Positions 17,380 to 26,772 of a DNA stretch of 64,000 nt are shown here, one piece after another. The stretch's first letter is position 1. Each line of letters starts with the position of its first letter. Source of the stretch: Hymenobacter amundsenii (GTDB lineage Bacteria; Bacteroidota; Bacteroidia; Cytophagales; Hymenobacteraceae); NCBI RefSeq assembly GCF_002204745.1, contig NZ_NIRR01000001.1, forward strand, positions 248,001-312,000, read 5' to 3'. Position numbers and translations under genes: made by a program. The notes beneath the pieces are model-generated. The model was not told the DNA's origin and did not search any database. It worked only from the letters and a program-made list of their open reading frames with translations.

Positions 17380-20058
17380 ATGAAATCAACCTTTACTCCT
17401 TCGGTCCGGACGCTGGCCGCCGCCGCACTGCTGGCCCTGCCGGGTTTAGCGGCTGCCCAGCAGACCACTGACAACCCAGCGCTGAACGCCCTGCGCAGCC
17501 GTTCGGCCAGCCTCGGCCTAGTAGCCACCGATGCAGCCGACGCCGCCATCACGAGCCAGTATACGGACGAGCATAACGGCATTACCCACGTGTATCTGCG
17601 CCAGCGGGTGCAGGGCATTGAGGTGTACGGAGCCGTGGCCGATGTGCACTTGACGGCCGCCGGCAAGGTGGCTGGGCTGCACAGCAGCTTCCGCGCCCAG
17701 GTGCAGGCGCAGGCCCGCCCGGCTGCTCCCGGCCTCTCGGCCGAGCAGGCTGTGTCTGCGGCCGCTCGCGCCCTGAATATGCCTGCCCCCGGCAACCTGA
17801 GTGTGCTCAAGGCCGGCTCGGATGCCGAGGGCATGGAGTTCAACGACGGTGGCATTTCGCTAGACAAGATTCCGGTGAAGCTCATGTACCTACCCATGGC
17901 CGACGGCTCGCTACGCCTGGTTTGGGACGTGACGCTGGCGCCGAAAAGTGGCGACCATTACTGGAACGCCCGCGTTGATGCCTCTTCCGGAGCACTGCTC
18001 GACAAGAGCGACTACACCGTATCGGACGATTTCAGCATCCTGAACCTGACGCGGCCCCTGAACGAAGCTGCTGCTGCCCCGGCCCCAACCAAGCCCACCA
18101 CGGCCAACCAAACGGCGGCGGTCAACAGCTACAACGTATGGCCTATCACTATTGAGAGCCCGAGCCACGGTGCCCGTCAACTAGTCACCGATCCTGCCGA
18201 TAAAACGTTTTCGCCCTTCGGCTGGCACGATACCGACGGCGTAGCCGGCGCGGAGTACACCATTACCCGCGGCAACAACGTGCACGCCTACGACGACCGC
18301 AACAACAGCAACACGTACGTCGCCGGTACCAACGTGAGCCCCGATGGCGGCGCCGATCTGGTATTCGACTTTCCTTTCAACGCCGATAAGACGGCACCCG
18401 CCCTCACCAACCTGAACGCGGCCATTACCAACCTCTTCTACTGGAACAACCTCATGCACGACGTGATGGCCTACAAGGGCTTCAACGAAGGCAGTGGCAA
18501 CTTTCAGGTCAAGAACTACGCAGGCAAGGGCTTGGGTGGTGATGATGTACGGGCCGAAGCCCAAGATCAATCGACGATAGCCACTCCATCACTCAACAAC
18601 GCCAACTTCTCGACACCCGTCGACGGTACCCGCCCCCGGATGCAGATGTACCTGTGGGATGAAACGGTAGCCGACGCCATCATTACCGCGCCTTCCGGCT
18701 TGGCCGGAGTTATCAAGGCCTCCGAAGGCTCCTTCACCAAGCCGATTGCCAAGGTTGGTCCGATTAGCGGTAAGCTGGTGCTGGTTTCCGATGGCACCAC
18801 CACGCCGACGTTTGGTTGCGGCCCCTATACCAATGCCGCCGCCATTAGTGGCAACATTGCCGTGGTAGACCGTGGCACCTGCACTTTCCTAATCAAGGTG
18901 CAACAGGCCCAGGCCGCCGGCGCGAAAATGGTCGTTATTGTCAACAACAACCCCGACCAGTCGCCCTTCGGCTTCGTCGGCGATACCACGGGCATCCGTA
19001 TTCCCGGCGTCATGATTGGCACGGCGGATGGTAACCGCATCAAGCAGGCACTGGCCGCTAATACCGAGGTAACCATGAGCTTCTCGGGCCGGGTTGACCA
19101 GTTCTTCCGCGACGGTGACTTCGACAACGGTATCATTGCTCACGAGTATGGCCACGGCATCTCGACCCGCCTGACCGGCGGCCCTGCCGTTTCCTGCCTT
19201 AACAGCCAGGAGCAGATGGGTGAAGGCTGGAGCGACTTCTTCGCCCTCTGGATGACCACCAAGCCCGGCGACCTGGGCACCACTGGCCGCGGCATCGGTA
19301 CGTATGCCTCATTTCAGGGAACCGATGGTATCGGTATCCGCCCCACCCGTTACAGCACCGACCTCAAAATTAATCCTTCGACCTACGCCCTGCTAGGCAC
19401 CGGCAACTACGCCGTAAATACCGCCGGTACTGTACCCGTGCATGCCGTGGGTTACGTGTGGGCTACTACGCTTTGGGATATGAACTGGGCGCTGATTGAG
19501 AAGTATGGCTACAACGCCGACCTGAAAGGCAGCACTGGCGGCAACAACATTGCCCTCCAACTCGTGCTCGACGGTTGCAAGCTCCAGCCTTGCTCGCCTG
19601 GTTTCATCGACGGCCGCAACGCCATCCTGAAGGCCGACTCGCTCAACAACAAGGCCGCTAACTCGGCCATCATCTGGAAAGCATTTGCCCGCCGGGGCAT
19701 GGGCTTCAGCGCCAGCCAGGGCAGCAGCGGCAGCCTCGTCGACCAGAAGGTCGCATTCGACTTGCCGCCGGCCATCGTGCTCGGCAGCAGCAAGCAGCTC
19801 AACGAGCAACTGCTCGACGTATACCCCAACCCAGCTCGTGAGCAGGTAACCATCCGCACCCAAGTGGGTAGCTCGGTGCCGGTACAAGTGGAGCTGGTGT
19901 CGCTGCTGGGCCAGCGCGTACGCACCCAGACCGTTACCGCCGCTCGTCTCCAGCAGGAAGGCGTAACGGTAAACACGGCTGGCATCGCCCAAGGCGTGTA
20001 CGTGGTGCGCCTGACTACTTCGGAAGGCACCATCACCAAGAAGCTCGTCATCCAGCAC
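17380..20058 (+). CDS. Secreted M36 (fungalysin-type) metalloprotease with PA insert and T9SS sorting domain
   Basis: 893-residue extracellular protease (stop codon follows to 20061). Order: signal peptide (ends GLAAAQ), FTP-like propeptide (about residues 40-190), M36 N-terminal catalytic part, an inserted PA domain (about 430-560), the zinc motif HEYGHGIS (about 587) with the third ligand in GEGWSDFFALW, and a type A T9SS sorting domain from about 808 (LLDVYPNP). The propeptide probably keeps it inactive until export. The ATG at 17380 is preferred to a TTG one codon earlier. It is monocistronic, with a terminator just after the stop. Confidence 0.93.
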
Positions 20059-20086
20059 TAAGCTTTCGGGAGCCAGTTGGCAACCT

Positions 20087-20122
20087 AAAAAACCCGCCCG
20101 GCAAGCTGCCGGGCGGTTTTTT
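20087..20122 (+). terminator. Terminator after the M36 protease
   Basis: AAAAAACCCGCCCGGCA and its complement TGCCGGGCGGTTTTTT flank a 3-base loop, forming a strong GC stem with T-run. Confidence 0.85.
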
Positions 20123-20141
20123 GTTTTTACCTTTTCTGCCG

Positions 20142-20555
20142 ATGACCGATTTCCCCCGCCCCGATGCGGCGCTAGTGGCTTTGCGGCCAACCGTCGCAGC
20201 CGCCCCCGCCAGCACCCCCGAGTCTACGCCCGGCGACTTCTTACACGCCACCTTGCGGCCGTTGCTCAAGCTCCAGAACCCGCTGCTACTAGCCGTAGTA
20301 GCCGACTTCGTGCGCGACCACCATGTACCTATGGCCACGGCCGACGCAACCGACCAGGTTCGGCTGCTGGGCGAGCTGCTGGCCCGCAACACCAAGCTGC
20401 GCTACACCGTGGTGGGCCTGGTCGTGGGTAGCTTCACGACCGACGAACTGGCCTTTTACCGCCAGCACCGCCCCGAGCTCAACCGCCGCCTGCTGGAGCT
20501 GGCCACCCGCCGGGTGCAAGACCAGGCCGCCGCCGTGGCGGAGCTGAGCCGCTAG
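20142..20555 (+). CDS. Conserved-looking hypothetical protein
   Basis: 137-residue cytosolic protein that I do not recognise. The N terminus is proline/alanine-rich and low complexity to about residue 30; the rest is predicted helical (LRPLLKLQNPLLLAVVADFVRDH, VRLLGELLARNTKLRYTVVGLVVG). No cysteine or obvious catalytic motif is present. The start MTDFPRPDAA at 20142 follows a TACCTTTT near-match to the promoter box. The stop is two bases from the GTG of the J-domain gene, so the two are almost certainly cotranscribed, and a chaperone-related role for this protein is possible but unproven. Confidence 0.65.
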   Translation: MTDFPRPDAALVALRPTVAAAPASTPESTPGDFLHATLRPLLKLQNPLLLAVVADFVRDHHVPMATADATDQVRLLGELLARNTKLRYTVVGLVVGSFTTDELAFYRQHRPELNRRLLELATRRVQDQAAAVAELSR

Positions 20556-20557
20556 CC

Positions 20558-21353
20558 GTGAACACCCACTACGCCACGCTGGGCCTGCTCGCCAATGCTT
20601 CGCCCGATACTATCCGGCAGGCCTACCGGCGGCTGGTGCTGCTCACCCACCCCGACCGCACCCCCAACCCGGCCGCCCATCAGCGCTTCTTGGCTGTGAA
20701 CGATGCCTACGACGTGCTGAGCAACCCCACCCGCCGCGCTGCCTACGACGCCGCCTGCGGCGGGCGACGGCTCCCCAGCCCCCACCACCCGGCCAGCGCC
20801 GGCCCGGACCGATCCGCGGCGGCGGCCCGGCTACCGGGCATCGCCCCCACCGACGCATATTCACTACGCGGCGGAGTTTGCCCGCTTCCGGCCGTGGTTA
20901 CGGGCGGTGGCCGCGTTCAGCGTGATATTCGTCGGGCTACTGTTCGCTGATTACGCCACCATGGCCCACCTGCCCAACGAAACCGTGCAGCGGTTCGATT
21001 ACGTGGCCCGCCGGAGCCGGGGGGGAGGGAATATGTCTTACCTGGTTTTTTACACCGAACAAGCCCGTTTCCGCACTTCAACCTCGGCGGACCTAGTCCC
21101 TGGCGACCGGATAGCAATTGATCAGACGCGCTTATTTGGTTTACCCAAAACCGTGGATGTGCTTTCGGGTAAGCTGCGCGGGCAGCGCTGGGACCTGGAC
21201 CGGTTCGGCATGTTGAAAGTCCTCGGCGGCGCTGTGTTACTCTCCGCCCCGGGCGTACTGCTGCGGCGACTGCGCCCCGACCAAGCCTTCAGCTTTGGGC
21301 TTGTTAACTGCGTGGCGCTAGGGCTATTGCTGGCATTTTACGTTTTTTACTAA
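20558..21353 (+). pseudogene. J-domain (DnaJ-like) membrane protein, frameshifted
   Basis: The first frame (GTG start at 20558) encodes a complete J domain of about 65 residues with the HPD motif (LLTHPDRT) and ends usefully at AYDAA near 20753. From there the same protein seems to continue one base out of frame: the second frame, open from before 20751, gives a P/R-rich linker, then HYAAEFARFRPWLRAVAAF, and three membrane segments to the stop at 21353. A one-base difference between about 20745 and 20870 explains it, either a real mutation or a sequencing error in a C-rich stretch. If intact it would be a membrane-anchored Hsp70 co-chaperone of about 264 residues. Read separately the two open frames are 20558-20950 and 20907-21353. 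Confidence 0.7.
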
Positions 21354-21383
21354 GCCCTCGCCGCGCAACGACGACTGAAACCA

Positions 21384-21420
21384 CCAAAAAGGCCCACAAC
21401 AGCTGTTGCGGGCTTTTTGT
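21384..21420. terminator. Terminator between convergent J-domain and TerC genes
   Basis: CCAAAAAGGCCC-CAAC and GTTG-GGGCTTTTTG-type arms form an imperfect stem with A and T runs on either side, suitable for both directions. Confidence 0.65.
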
Positions 21421-21447
21421 GGTAGCACCGGACTTCACGAATCGGCC

Positions 21448-22218
21448 TCAATCGTAGGGCGAATCGCGCAGGTGGACGGGCTCGGTTTTCTTGCGCAGGC
21501 GCATGTTGAGCATTTCCACGACCAGCGAAAAGAACATGGCGAAGTACACGTAGCCCTTCTCGATTTCCTGGTGGAAAGCTTCCATCACCAGCATCACCCC
21601 AATCATAATCAGAAAAGAGAGGGCCAGCATTTTGATGGTGGGGTTGCGGTTGACGAAATCGGCCACCACGCCCGAGAAGACAATCATCACGACCATTGAC
21701 AGAATCACGGCCAGAATCATAATCAGCACGTTGTCTACGAGGCCTACGGCCGTTAGAATCGAGTCGAAGCTGAAGACAATGTCGATGAGAATGATCTGGA
21801 AGATGATGTTGCCCATCGACGCCTGCCCTTTACCGGCCGCCATTTCCTCCTCCTCGCCCTGGAGCTTGGTATGGATTTCGGTAGTGCTCTTGCCAATCAG
21901 GAACAGACCTCCGGCTAGCAAAATAAGGTCGCGGCCCGAAACGCCGAAAGGCCCGTCTACCCAGGGTAAATCGAGCGTAAACAGGGCCGCCTTCAACCCT
22001 ACTATCCAACTGATACTCAGCAACAGCCCGATGCGGCACAGCAGCGCCAACAGCAGCCCAATGGTGCGCCCGCGCTGCTGCAACGCCCGCGGCAACCGAT
22101 TAACGATAATCGAAATGAAGATGATGTTGTCGATGCCCAGCACGATTTCCATGAACGTGAGCGTGAGCAAACTCACCCAGGTATGCGCCTGGGAAAAAAC
22201 CGAAAAGTCGAAGTGCAT
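21448..22218 (-). CDS. TerC-family integral membrane protein
   Basis: 256-residue protein with about seven membrane helices. The conserved TerC metal-site sequences are present: MEIVLGIDNIIFISI near the N terminus and IIFQIILIDIVFSFDSILTAVG in the middle, each with the paired acidic residues. TerC proteins are linked to manganese export and to metal loading of exoenzymes; the tellurite link is historical. The ATG at 22218 (MHFDFSVFSQAHTW) matches the usual N terminus; 25 upstream codons encode a low-complexity His/Ser run and are probably not translated. A loop of Glu residues (GEEEEM) lies between helices. Confidence 0.9.
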   Translation of the reverse strand: MHFDFSVFSQAHTWVSLLTLTFMEIVLGIDNIIFISIIVNRLPRALQQRGRTIGLLLALLCRIGLLLSISWIVGLKAALFTLDLPWVDGPFGVSGRDLILLAGGLFLIGKSTTEIHTKLQGEEEEMAAGKGQASMGNIIFQIILIDIVFSFDSILTAVGLVDNVLIMILAVILSMVVMIVFSGVVADFVNRNPTIKMLALSFLIMIGVMLVMEAFHQEIEKGYVYFAMFFSLVVEMLNMRLRKKTEPVHLRDSPYD

Positions 22219-22367
22219 TTGATTACTGTGCGAAGCGTGGGAAATGAGGGAAACGTGGGATGAATGTGTGCAATGGGAAGAGAAAGTTGGCATGAGTCAC
22301 TTTACTTAGCGCCCCGCTGCCTTCTGTACGGCCCCACATCAGGCCACATTTATCACATCAAAAACCC

Positions 22368-22856
22368 CTATTTCATGTTCACGAATTGCAGGGGCTGGCC
22401 GATGTCGGCACTGCGAAGCACGGCAATGGCGGCCTGCAGCTCGTCGATTTTCTTGGCCGATACGCGCACCTGGTCGTCCTGCATCTGGGCTTCCACTTTC
22501 ACCTTGGCATCTTTGATGGCCTTGATAATTTTGCGGCCCGCGTCCTTGTCGATGCCAGCGCGCACTTTCACCTCCTTCTTCATCATCGTGCCGCTGGCGT
22601 GGGCCTCGGCCGTGAAATCGAGGGCCGTGCCGTCGATGCCCTGCTTCACGAGGCGGGTGAGCACGATGTCTTCGAGGGCCCGCACGCGCATGTCGTTTTC
22701 CGAGGTGAGGGTGATGACGTTGGTTTTTTTGTCGAGCTCGATGCCGCCCTTGGTGTCGCGCAGGTCGTAGCGGGTCTGGAGTTCTTTTTTGGCCGTATTC
22801 ACCGCGTTTTCGAGCGTCTGCGGGTCTACTTTGCTCACGATATCAAAAGAAGGCAT
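22368..22856 (-). CDS. YajQ-family nucleotide-binding protein
   Basis: 162-residue YajQ-family protein. It starts MPSFDIVSKVDPQTLENAV, the hallmark N terminus, and has the duplicated ferredoxin-like fold implied by ITLTSENDMRVRALEDIV and IKDAKVKVEAQMQDDQVRV. Members bind nucleotides, and a Xanthomonas/Pseudomonas homologue binds cyclic di-GMP and acts as a transcriptional co-regulator. Whether this one does so is not visible in sequence. The frame extends 49 codons upstream without conserved sequence, so the ATG at 22856 is used. Confidence 0.93.
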   Translation of the reverse strand: MPSFDIVSKVDPQTLENAVNTAKKELQTRYDLRDTKGGIELDKKTNVITLTSENDMRVRALEDIVLTRLVKQGIDGTALDFTAEAHASGTMMKKEVKVRAGIDKDAGRKIIKAIKDAKVKVEAQMQDDQVRVSAKKIDELQAAIAVLRSADIGQPLQFVNMK

Positions 22857-23005
22857 AGGAAGGGAAGGTAAAAGGGGAAGAGAAAACACTGTCTTAACGC
22901 AGAACAGCTCCTCAAAGATAGGGCTGCGCCGAAATGCCGCCGCGCGAGTCGGTAGCAAGTGGCCAATAGTTCGTTCTTTAGGCCTCCCGTCAGCTGCTTT
23001 CATCC

Positions 23006-23464
23006 ATGTCCGTTCCTGGCTCCACCATCATCAGTCCGCAAACGCCCGCCGAGTGGGCCGCTTACTACCGCCTGCGCTACGAAGTGCTGCGCCAGCCCTG
23101 GCAGCAGCCCCCCGGCTCGGAGCAAGCCCCCGACGACGAGGCTCCCACCACCACCCACGCCCTGCTACTTTCGCCCACCGAATCCGGGCAGGCCATTGGC
23201 GTGGGCCGCCTGCACCCGGCAGGTCCCCAGCAGGGACAGGTGCGGTTTATGGCTGTGCACCCCGACTGGCAAGGGCAGGGTGTGGGCCAGCAGGTACTCG
23301 AACACCTCGAAGCCGCCGCCCGCCGCCAGGGTCTGCACGAAATCGTGCTGCACGCCCGCGCCGGAGCTGTGCCGTTCTACCAGCGCCTAGGCTACCTGGT
23401 GCTGGCCGAGTCGCACACGCTTTTCGGGTGCCTCCCGCATTTTTTGATGCGCCGGGACATCTGA
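23006..23464 (+). CDS. GNAT-family N-acetyltransferase
   Basis: 152-residue GNAT protein of the ElaA-like type. The acetyl-CoA-binding motif A is clear: VRFMAVHPDWQGQGVGQQVLEHLE (about residues 79-102), followed by the motif B part VPFYQRLGYLV. The substrate is unknown. The N-terminal RLRYEVLRQPW segment is shared with ElaA-like acetyltransferases. It lies divergent from the YajQ gene. Just after the stop comes a hairpin of imperfect GATCTGCTGGCT-type arms (23461-23513). Confidence 0.88.
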   Translation: MSVPGSTIISPQTPAEWAAYYRLRYEVLRQPWQQPPGSEQAPDDEAPTTTHALLLSPTESGQAIGVGRLHPAGPQQGQVRFMAVHPDWQGQGVGQQVLEHLEAAARRQGLHEIVLHARAGAVPFYQRLGYLVLAESHTLFGCLPHFLMRRDI

Positions 23465-23513
23465 TCTGCTGGCTCGCTGGCCAACAGCCACCAGCCACCA
23501 GCCAACAGATCAG
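23461..23513. repeat. Imperfect inverted repeat after the GNAT gene
   Basis: GATCTGCTGGCTCGCTGGCC is mirrored by a run of CCACCAGCCACCAGCC-type units ending in AACAGATC. It contains short CCACCAG direct repeats and overlaps the last codons and stop (TGA at 23462-23464) of the acetyltransferase. It may act as a terminator. Confidence 0.5.
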
Positions 23514-23602
23514 AGGCTCAAAAAAGACCGGTGGCGGCACGTTGTAGCGGAAAGTGCCTACCTTTTCCCACCTTCCCACGCTATCTGCCTGCCGCTTCGT
23601 CT

Positions 23603-24073
23603 ATGGATTTCCCCGCCGACATTACGTCGCTTATCACTATTTACAACCAAATCAACGTGTACGGCCGCACTAACGGCATGGAGCTGCACGTGGAGGAGCC
23701 CGGCAACATTCGCTACACCATGACCATCGGCCCAGAGCACCTATCGTCGCCGGGCACCTGCCACGGAGGCGTGCTGGCCGGCCTCATGGACGCCGCCCTG
23801 GGAGCGGCCGCCCTCTCGCTGGCCTTCACGGCGGGCGAGCTGGTTTCAACGGTCGAATTCAAAATCAACTACCTCTACCCCGTGCACCTGCACGACGCCC
23901 TAGTAGCCCGCGGCACGGTGGAGCACACCGGCAAAACCCTGCTCGTAAGCAGCGCCACCATCAGCTGCCCCGGCCGCAACAACCTAGTGGTGGCCCGGGG
24001 CCTGGGCACCTTCAACCGCTACCCCGCCACCAAGCGCGACTTCCACGACCTGCTGTTTCCGGGCGCTGGTTAG
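23603..24073 (+). CDS. PaaI-family hotdog thioesterase
   Basis: 156-residue hotdog-fold protein. The catalytic helix sequence HGGVLAGLMDAALGAAA (about residues 53-69) is the PaaI/YbgC-type acyl-CoA thioesterase signature, preceded by the strand IGPEHLSSPGTC. It would hydrolyse aryl- or acyl-CoA thioesters; the physiological substrate is unknown. The ATG at 23603 (MDFPADITSL) follows a CTACCTTTTCC near-promoter; 24 upstream codons are not conserved-looking. It is followed by a strong terminator and appears monocistronic. Confidence 0.87.
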   Translation: MDFPADITSLITIYNQINVYGRTNGMELHVEEPGNIRYTMTIGPEHLSSPGTCHGGVLAGLMDAALGAAALSLAFTAGELVSTVEFKINYLYPVHLHDALVARGTVEHTGKTLLVSSATISCPGRNNLVVARGLGTFNRYPATKRDFHDLLFPGAG

Positions 24074-24100
24074 CTGAAAAACGCTATTCCGGACAGAAAA

Positions 24101-24134
24101 AGGACCTTATCACATTTGAACGTGGTAAGGTCCT
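24101..24134. terminator. Terminator between thioesterase and NYN genes
   Basis: AGGACCTTATCAC and GTGGTAAGGTCCT form a perfect 13-bp stem with an 8-base loop, preceded by A-run and followed by TCAATTT; usable in both directions. Confidence 0.8.
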
Positions 24135-24208
24135 TCAATTTATGCAAGCTAATGGGCGGTCAGGTGAATAGCTAATGGCTTTCAGCTAGCAGCTCATAAG
24201 CCGACAAA

Positions 24209-25243
24209 TTACATCCGCTCGGGCGAGTGAGCCGACTCATGCTCGTCGTGCTCATCGTGGTCTTCGTGTTCCTGCTCGTCGCCATAGTCGTCCTCGTCGC
24301 CTTCCTCCATTTCGGGCGCCTCGACTTTCCGCACGTTGCGGGCGCAGTCTTCGTCGCGGTGGTTGCGGCCGACGGTGAATTCCACCCAGTCGCCCTCCAG
24401 CAGGTCGTTGAAGTCACCCTCTGCCATATCAGCGTAGCTGAAGAACAGGTTGTTGGGCGGCATCACGACGAAGCCGAAGCCGTTTTTGAGGTTTTTGATA
24501 GTGCTGATGCCGATAGTGCCAACCGGGCCAGCGGCCGTAGGGCCGGTGGGGCGCACGGGCTTGGTGCTGGGGTAAGCGGCCGGCTCGGGCGTATTCACAA
24601 ACAGAGCATCCACCAGCTCGTCGCCGTCGGTGAGGCCCTGATCGATGATTTCGTGCATCTGGATCGGGTAGGTTACCTGATCGAGCAACTGCTGCGAGGC
24701 GCGGGTTACGCGATTTTCGCCCTTAAAATCGGTGTATTTGAAGTCCCAGTTGAGCAGCATCACGCGGGTACCCACCGTGTTGAGCTTCTTGATGAGGGGC
24801 GCGTAGTCGGAGTCACCGGCGATGAGCACAATCACGTCGAGGCTCTTGTGCATGGCCAGTTCCAGCGCGTCGAGCGAGAGCCATACGTCGATGCCCTTTT
24901 CCTGCAAGCGGCCATCGCGCGTTTTCAGGGGCATGTAATGCGTCGAGATACCCATGTTCATGAGGATATCGTCGAGCAGCCGGTCGTGGAACAGGCGGTC
25001 CTTATCGCGGGCTTCGGTAGCTGAAAGACGGCCGCGGAAGAAGCGTGAGTCGATGATCTGGCTCAGGCGTACATCAACATCCTCTTCTTCAGCTACCTGA
25101 TGACGAATGAACTCGTGCAGACCTTCGAGGCTGATACGGGCCTTACGGTCGTGTTGGAAGTAGTAGTAATCGCTGATTTTCAGGAAATAATTGCCGTCGT
25201 AGAAAACGCCGATCCTGATCAGGGGGCTATTCATCTGGTTCAT
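24209..25243 (-). CDS. NYN-domain ribonuclease-like protein with cold-shock-like domain
   Basis: 344-residue protein. The N-terminal PIN-like NYN domain (LabA/DUF88 type) keeps its acidic metal-binding residues: FYDGNYF (about 13-19), the Asp in KGIDVWLSLDALELA (about 116-131) and IAGDSDYAPLIKKL (about 140-153). A P/T-rich linker leads to a small beta-rich segment with GISTIKNLKNGFGFVVMP and FFSYADM (about 245-310), which resembles a cold-shock RNA-binding fold. The end is an acidic tail rich in E, D and H. The combination suggests an RNA-cleaving or RNA-processing protein with its own RNA-binding module. It is monocistronic, with a TATCTTTG promoter box 88 bases upstream. Confidence 0.85.
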   Translation of the reverse strand: MNQMNSPLIRIGVFYDGNYFLKISDYYYFQHDRKARISLEGLHEFIRHQVAEEEDVDVRLSQIIDSRFFRGRLSATEARDKDRLFHDRLLDDILMNMGISTHYMPLKTRDGRLQEKGIDVWLSLDALELAMHKSLDVIVLIAGDSDYAPLIKKLNTVGTRVMLLNWDFKYTDFKGENRVTRASQQLLDQVTYPIQMHEIIDQGLTDGDELVDALFVNTPEPAAYPSTKPVRPTGPTAAGPVGTIGISTIKNLKNGFGFVVMPPNNLFFSYADMAEGDFNDLLEGDWVEFTVGRNHRDEDCARNVRKVEAPEMEEGDEDDYGDEQEHEDHDEHDEHESAHSPERM

Positions 25244-25330
25244 AAGTAGATTGGGTTAAGCGCAAAAGGGGGTGTGTGAGTACGAGCGGGTGAGGGCGTT
25301 CAGAAAGACTACTCCCGGTAATAGCCGGGG

Positions 25331-25338
25331 CAAAGATA
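25331..25338 (-). promoter_or_regulatory. -7 promoter box (TATCTTTG) for the NYN gene
   Basis: Exact TAnnTTTG on the minus strand, implying a leader of about 80 bases before the ATG at 25243. Confidence 0.5.
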
Positions 25339-25343
25339 CGAGT

Positions 25344-25946
25344 TGGCGTGTTTTCGGGAGGGCTTTTCTTGGAAGCGGCCAGTGAGTTAAGTGCGGGCCC
25401 ATTAACTAGGTTAACAACCGGTGAGGCCGGCATTGCGGCGACGGTTTGGGCCGGCTCAGCCAAAGTCAGCGGCGGCGGTAAGGCCGGAGGCATAATGCCC
25501 CAGATCTAACATATAGTTGGGCCCTTCTTGCGGTAGGGTTAGCGCAAACTGACGTACAGTATGAAGTCATAGCTGCTTATTAGCGGAAATTAAAATGAAT
25601 CAGTTCCCTTGCCGGACTACGGCCAAGGCGTTGGGCTAGCCAACGAACGATGGGCAATGGGTAGTAGCCTCTGGCTCAGGCCTAAGTGGCACCGGCTGAT
25701 GGATAATAGAATTACTGACTGAAAGGTAATAGTTAGGAGTGCATGCAGGCACAAATTTCGGCCGATGCACGGTTTTGGCGGATTAACTTAACCCTGATTT
25801 AGACCAAAGAACCTGCGACTCATTTTCGGAATCGGATTTGGCAGGCCAACCGCCGCGCCCTGACCAATACTACGGTCGAGCTTACTTGGCTGCAGCGGGG
25901 CGGCGACTTGCTCGTGGCAAAATCTGCAGCCAGCGTCTGGAGGGCG
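25344..25946. other. Intergenic region, possible gene remnant at its end
   Basis: About 600 bases with no convincing complete gene. Near 25800-25958 on the plus strand a short frame without a usable ATG encodes about 45 residues (including LTNTTVELTWLQRGGDLLV) and stops inside the end of the YdjM gene. It could be the tail of a decayed gene, but no family is recognised. The rest shows no RNA gene or promoter that I can name. Confidence 0.4.
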
Positions 25947-26687
25947 CTAAAACTGTAGCCGGCTGACCACCAGCGCCAGCACCAGCAGCGCGTAACCAAT
26001 GCAGATAGCTACTTCGAGCAAATTGCCGCTGCGCGAACCGGTGCGAATAAGCGGAATTTTAAAGCTGATATCAACCAGCGGCATCAGCCATTTCACCCCG
26101 GCTTTGGTGAGTGAGTCGGCCAGCAGGTGCGACACGTAGCCGCCCCCCGCAAACAGGGCTACCCCGTGCCAGCCCAAGCTCTGGTTGGCTAGGTGGCCGA
26201 TGTAGGTCCAGAAGGCGGCAGCCCAGAGCGTATGGGTGTAGGTACGGTGGCTACTGAACGGGGCTAGGCACACGAAGCAGCCGAGCATACTCAACCACAC
26301 AAACCCGGTGTAAAGGCCTGCCAACACCGTGCACAGGCCCGTAAATAGCAAGGCCAGCCGGCGGGTAGTTTCGCCTTGCATGGCACCGCCAATCAGGCCG
26401 AAGGCCAAGGCCACTGTGAAGGCCAGCCGCCGGTCGGGGCCCGGCAGCAACTGCCAGTAGGCATACGCCGCCATACTAACGGCCACTGCCAAGAAGGCCC
26501 AGCGTACGTACTGTTGGGTGAAGCCAAGCCGCCGGCTGAGCCGGGAACTGGGGTGGTCGAGGTCGGGGGCCAGGGCCGAGAAACCCGCCAGGGCAATACC
26601 AGCCGGCGAAAATGGCACGCCCGGCACGAGGCCGGCCACGGCCACGCCGGTAATCAGGCCAATGGCTAGGTGAGAAGAACCGCGCAA
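25947..26687 (-). CDS. YdjM-like membrane-bound metal-dependent hydrolase
   Basis: 246-residue integral membrane protein of the LexA-binding/YdjM (DUF457) family. Characteristic polar motifs inside membrane helices are present: SHLAIGLITG at the N terminus, APDLDHPSS, FSSHRTYTHTLW and GGGYVSHLLADSLTKAGVKWLMP. The conserved His/Asp residues are thought to bind a metal. Known relatives are SOS-linked or associated with phospholipid hydrolysis, but the function is poorly defined. The frame uses ATG at 26687; downstream of it comes a non-coding stretch containing a degenerate GTCATTCAGAGCG repeat. Confidence 0.87.
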   Translation of the reverse strand: MRGSSHLAIGLITGVAVAGLVPGVPFSPAGIALAGFSALAPDLDHPSSRLSRRLGFTQQYVRWAFLAVAVSMAAYAYWQLLPGPDRRLAFTVALAFGLIGGAMQGETTRRLALLFTGLCTVLAGLYTGFVWLSMLGCFVCLAPFSSHRTYTHTLWAAAFWTYIGHLANQSLGWHGVALFAGGGYVSHLLADSLTKAGVKWLMPLVDISFKIPLIRTGSRSGNLLEVAICIGYALLVLALVVSRLQF

Positions 26688-26708
26688 TGTTGGGGACTAG
26701 TGGTTAGG

Positions 26709-26745
26709 AAGAAAACGTCATTCAGAGCGCCGTGAAGAATCTCGG
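26709..26745 (+). repeat. Degenerate copy of the dispersed GAACGTCATTCTGAGCG repeat
   Basis: AAAACGTCATTCAGAGCG followed by GAAGAATCTCGG resembles the arms of the inverted repeat at 49754-49881 (GGAACGTCATTCTGAGCG ... GAAGAATCTC). No matching partner arm is seen here, so this is a single, degraded half-element. Confidence 0.5.
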
Positions 26746-26772
26746 TTTCTTTTAATTTCTGATTTAGCAGCC

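Noticed and set aside
20745..20870. Programmed ribosomal frameshift in the J-domain gene
   Set aside because: No slippery heptamer followed by a pseudoknot was recognised; a mutation or read error is simpler.
25227..25493. 88-codon minus-strand frame upstream of the NYN gene
   Set aside because: Proline-rich, no start context, and contains the NYN promoter box, so it is more likely leader DNA.
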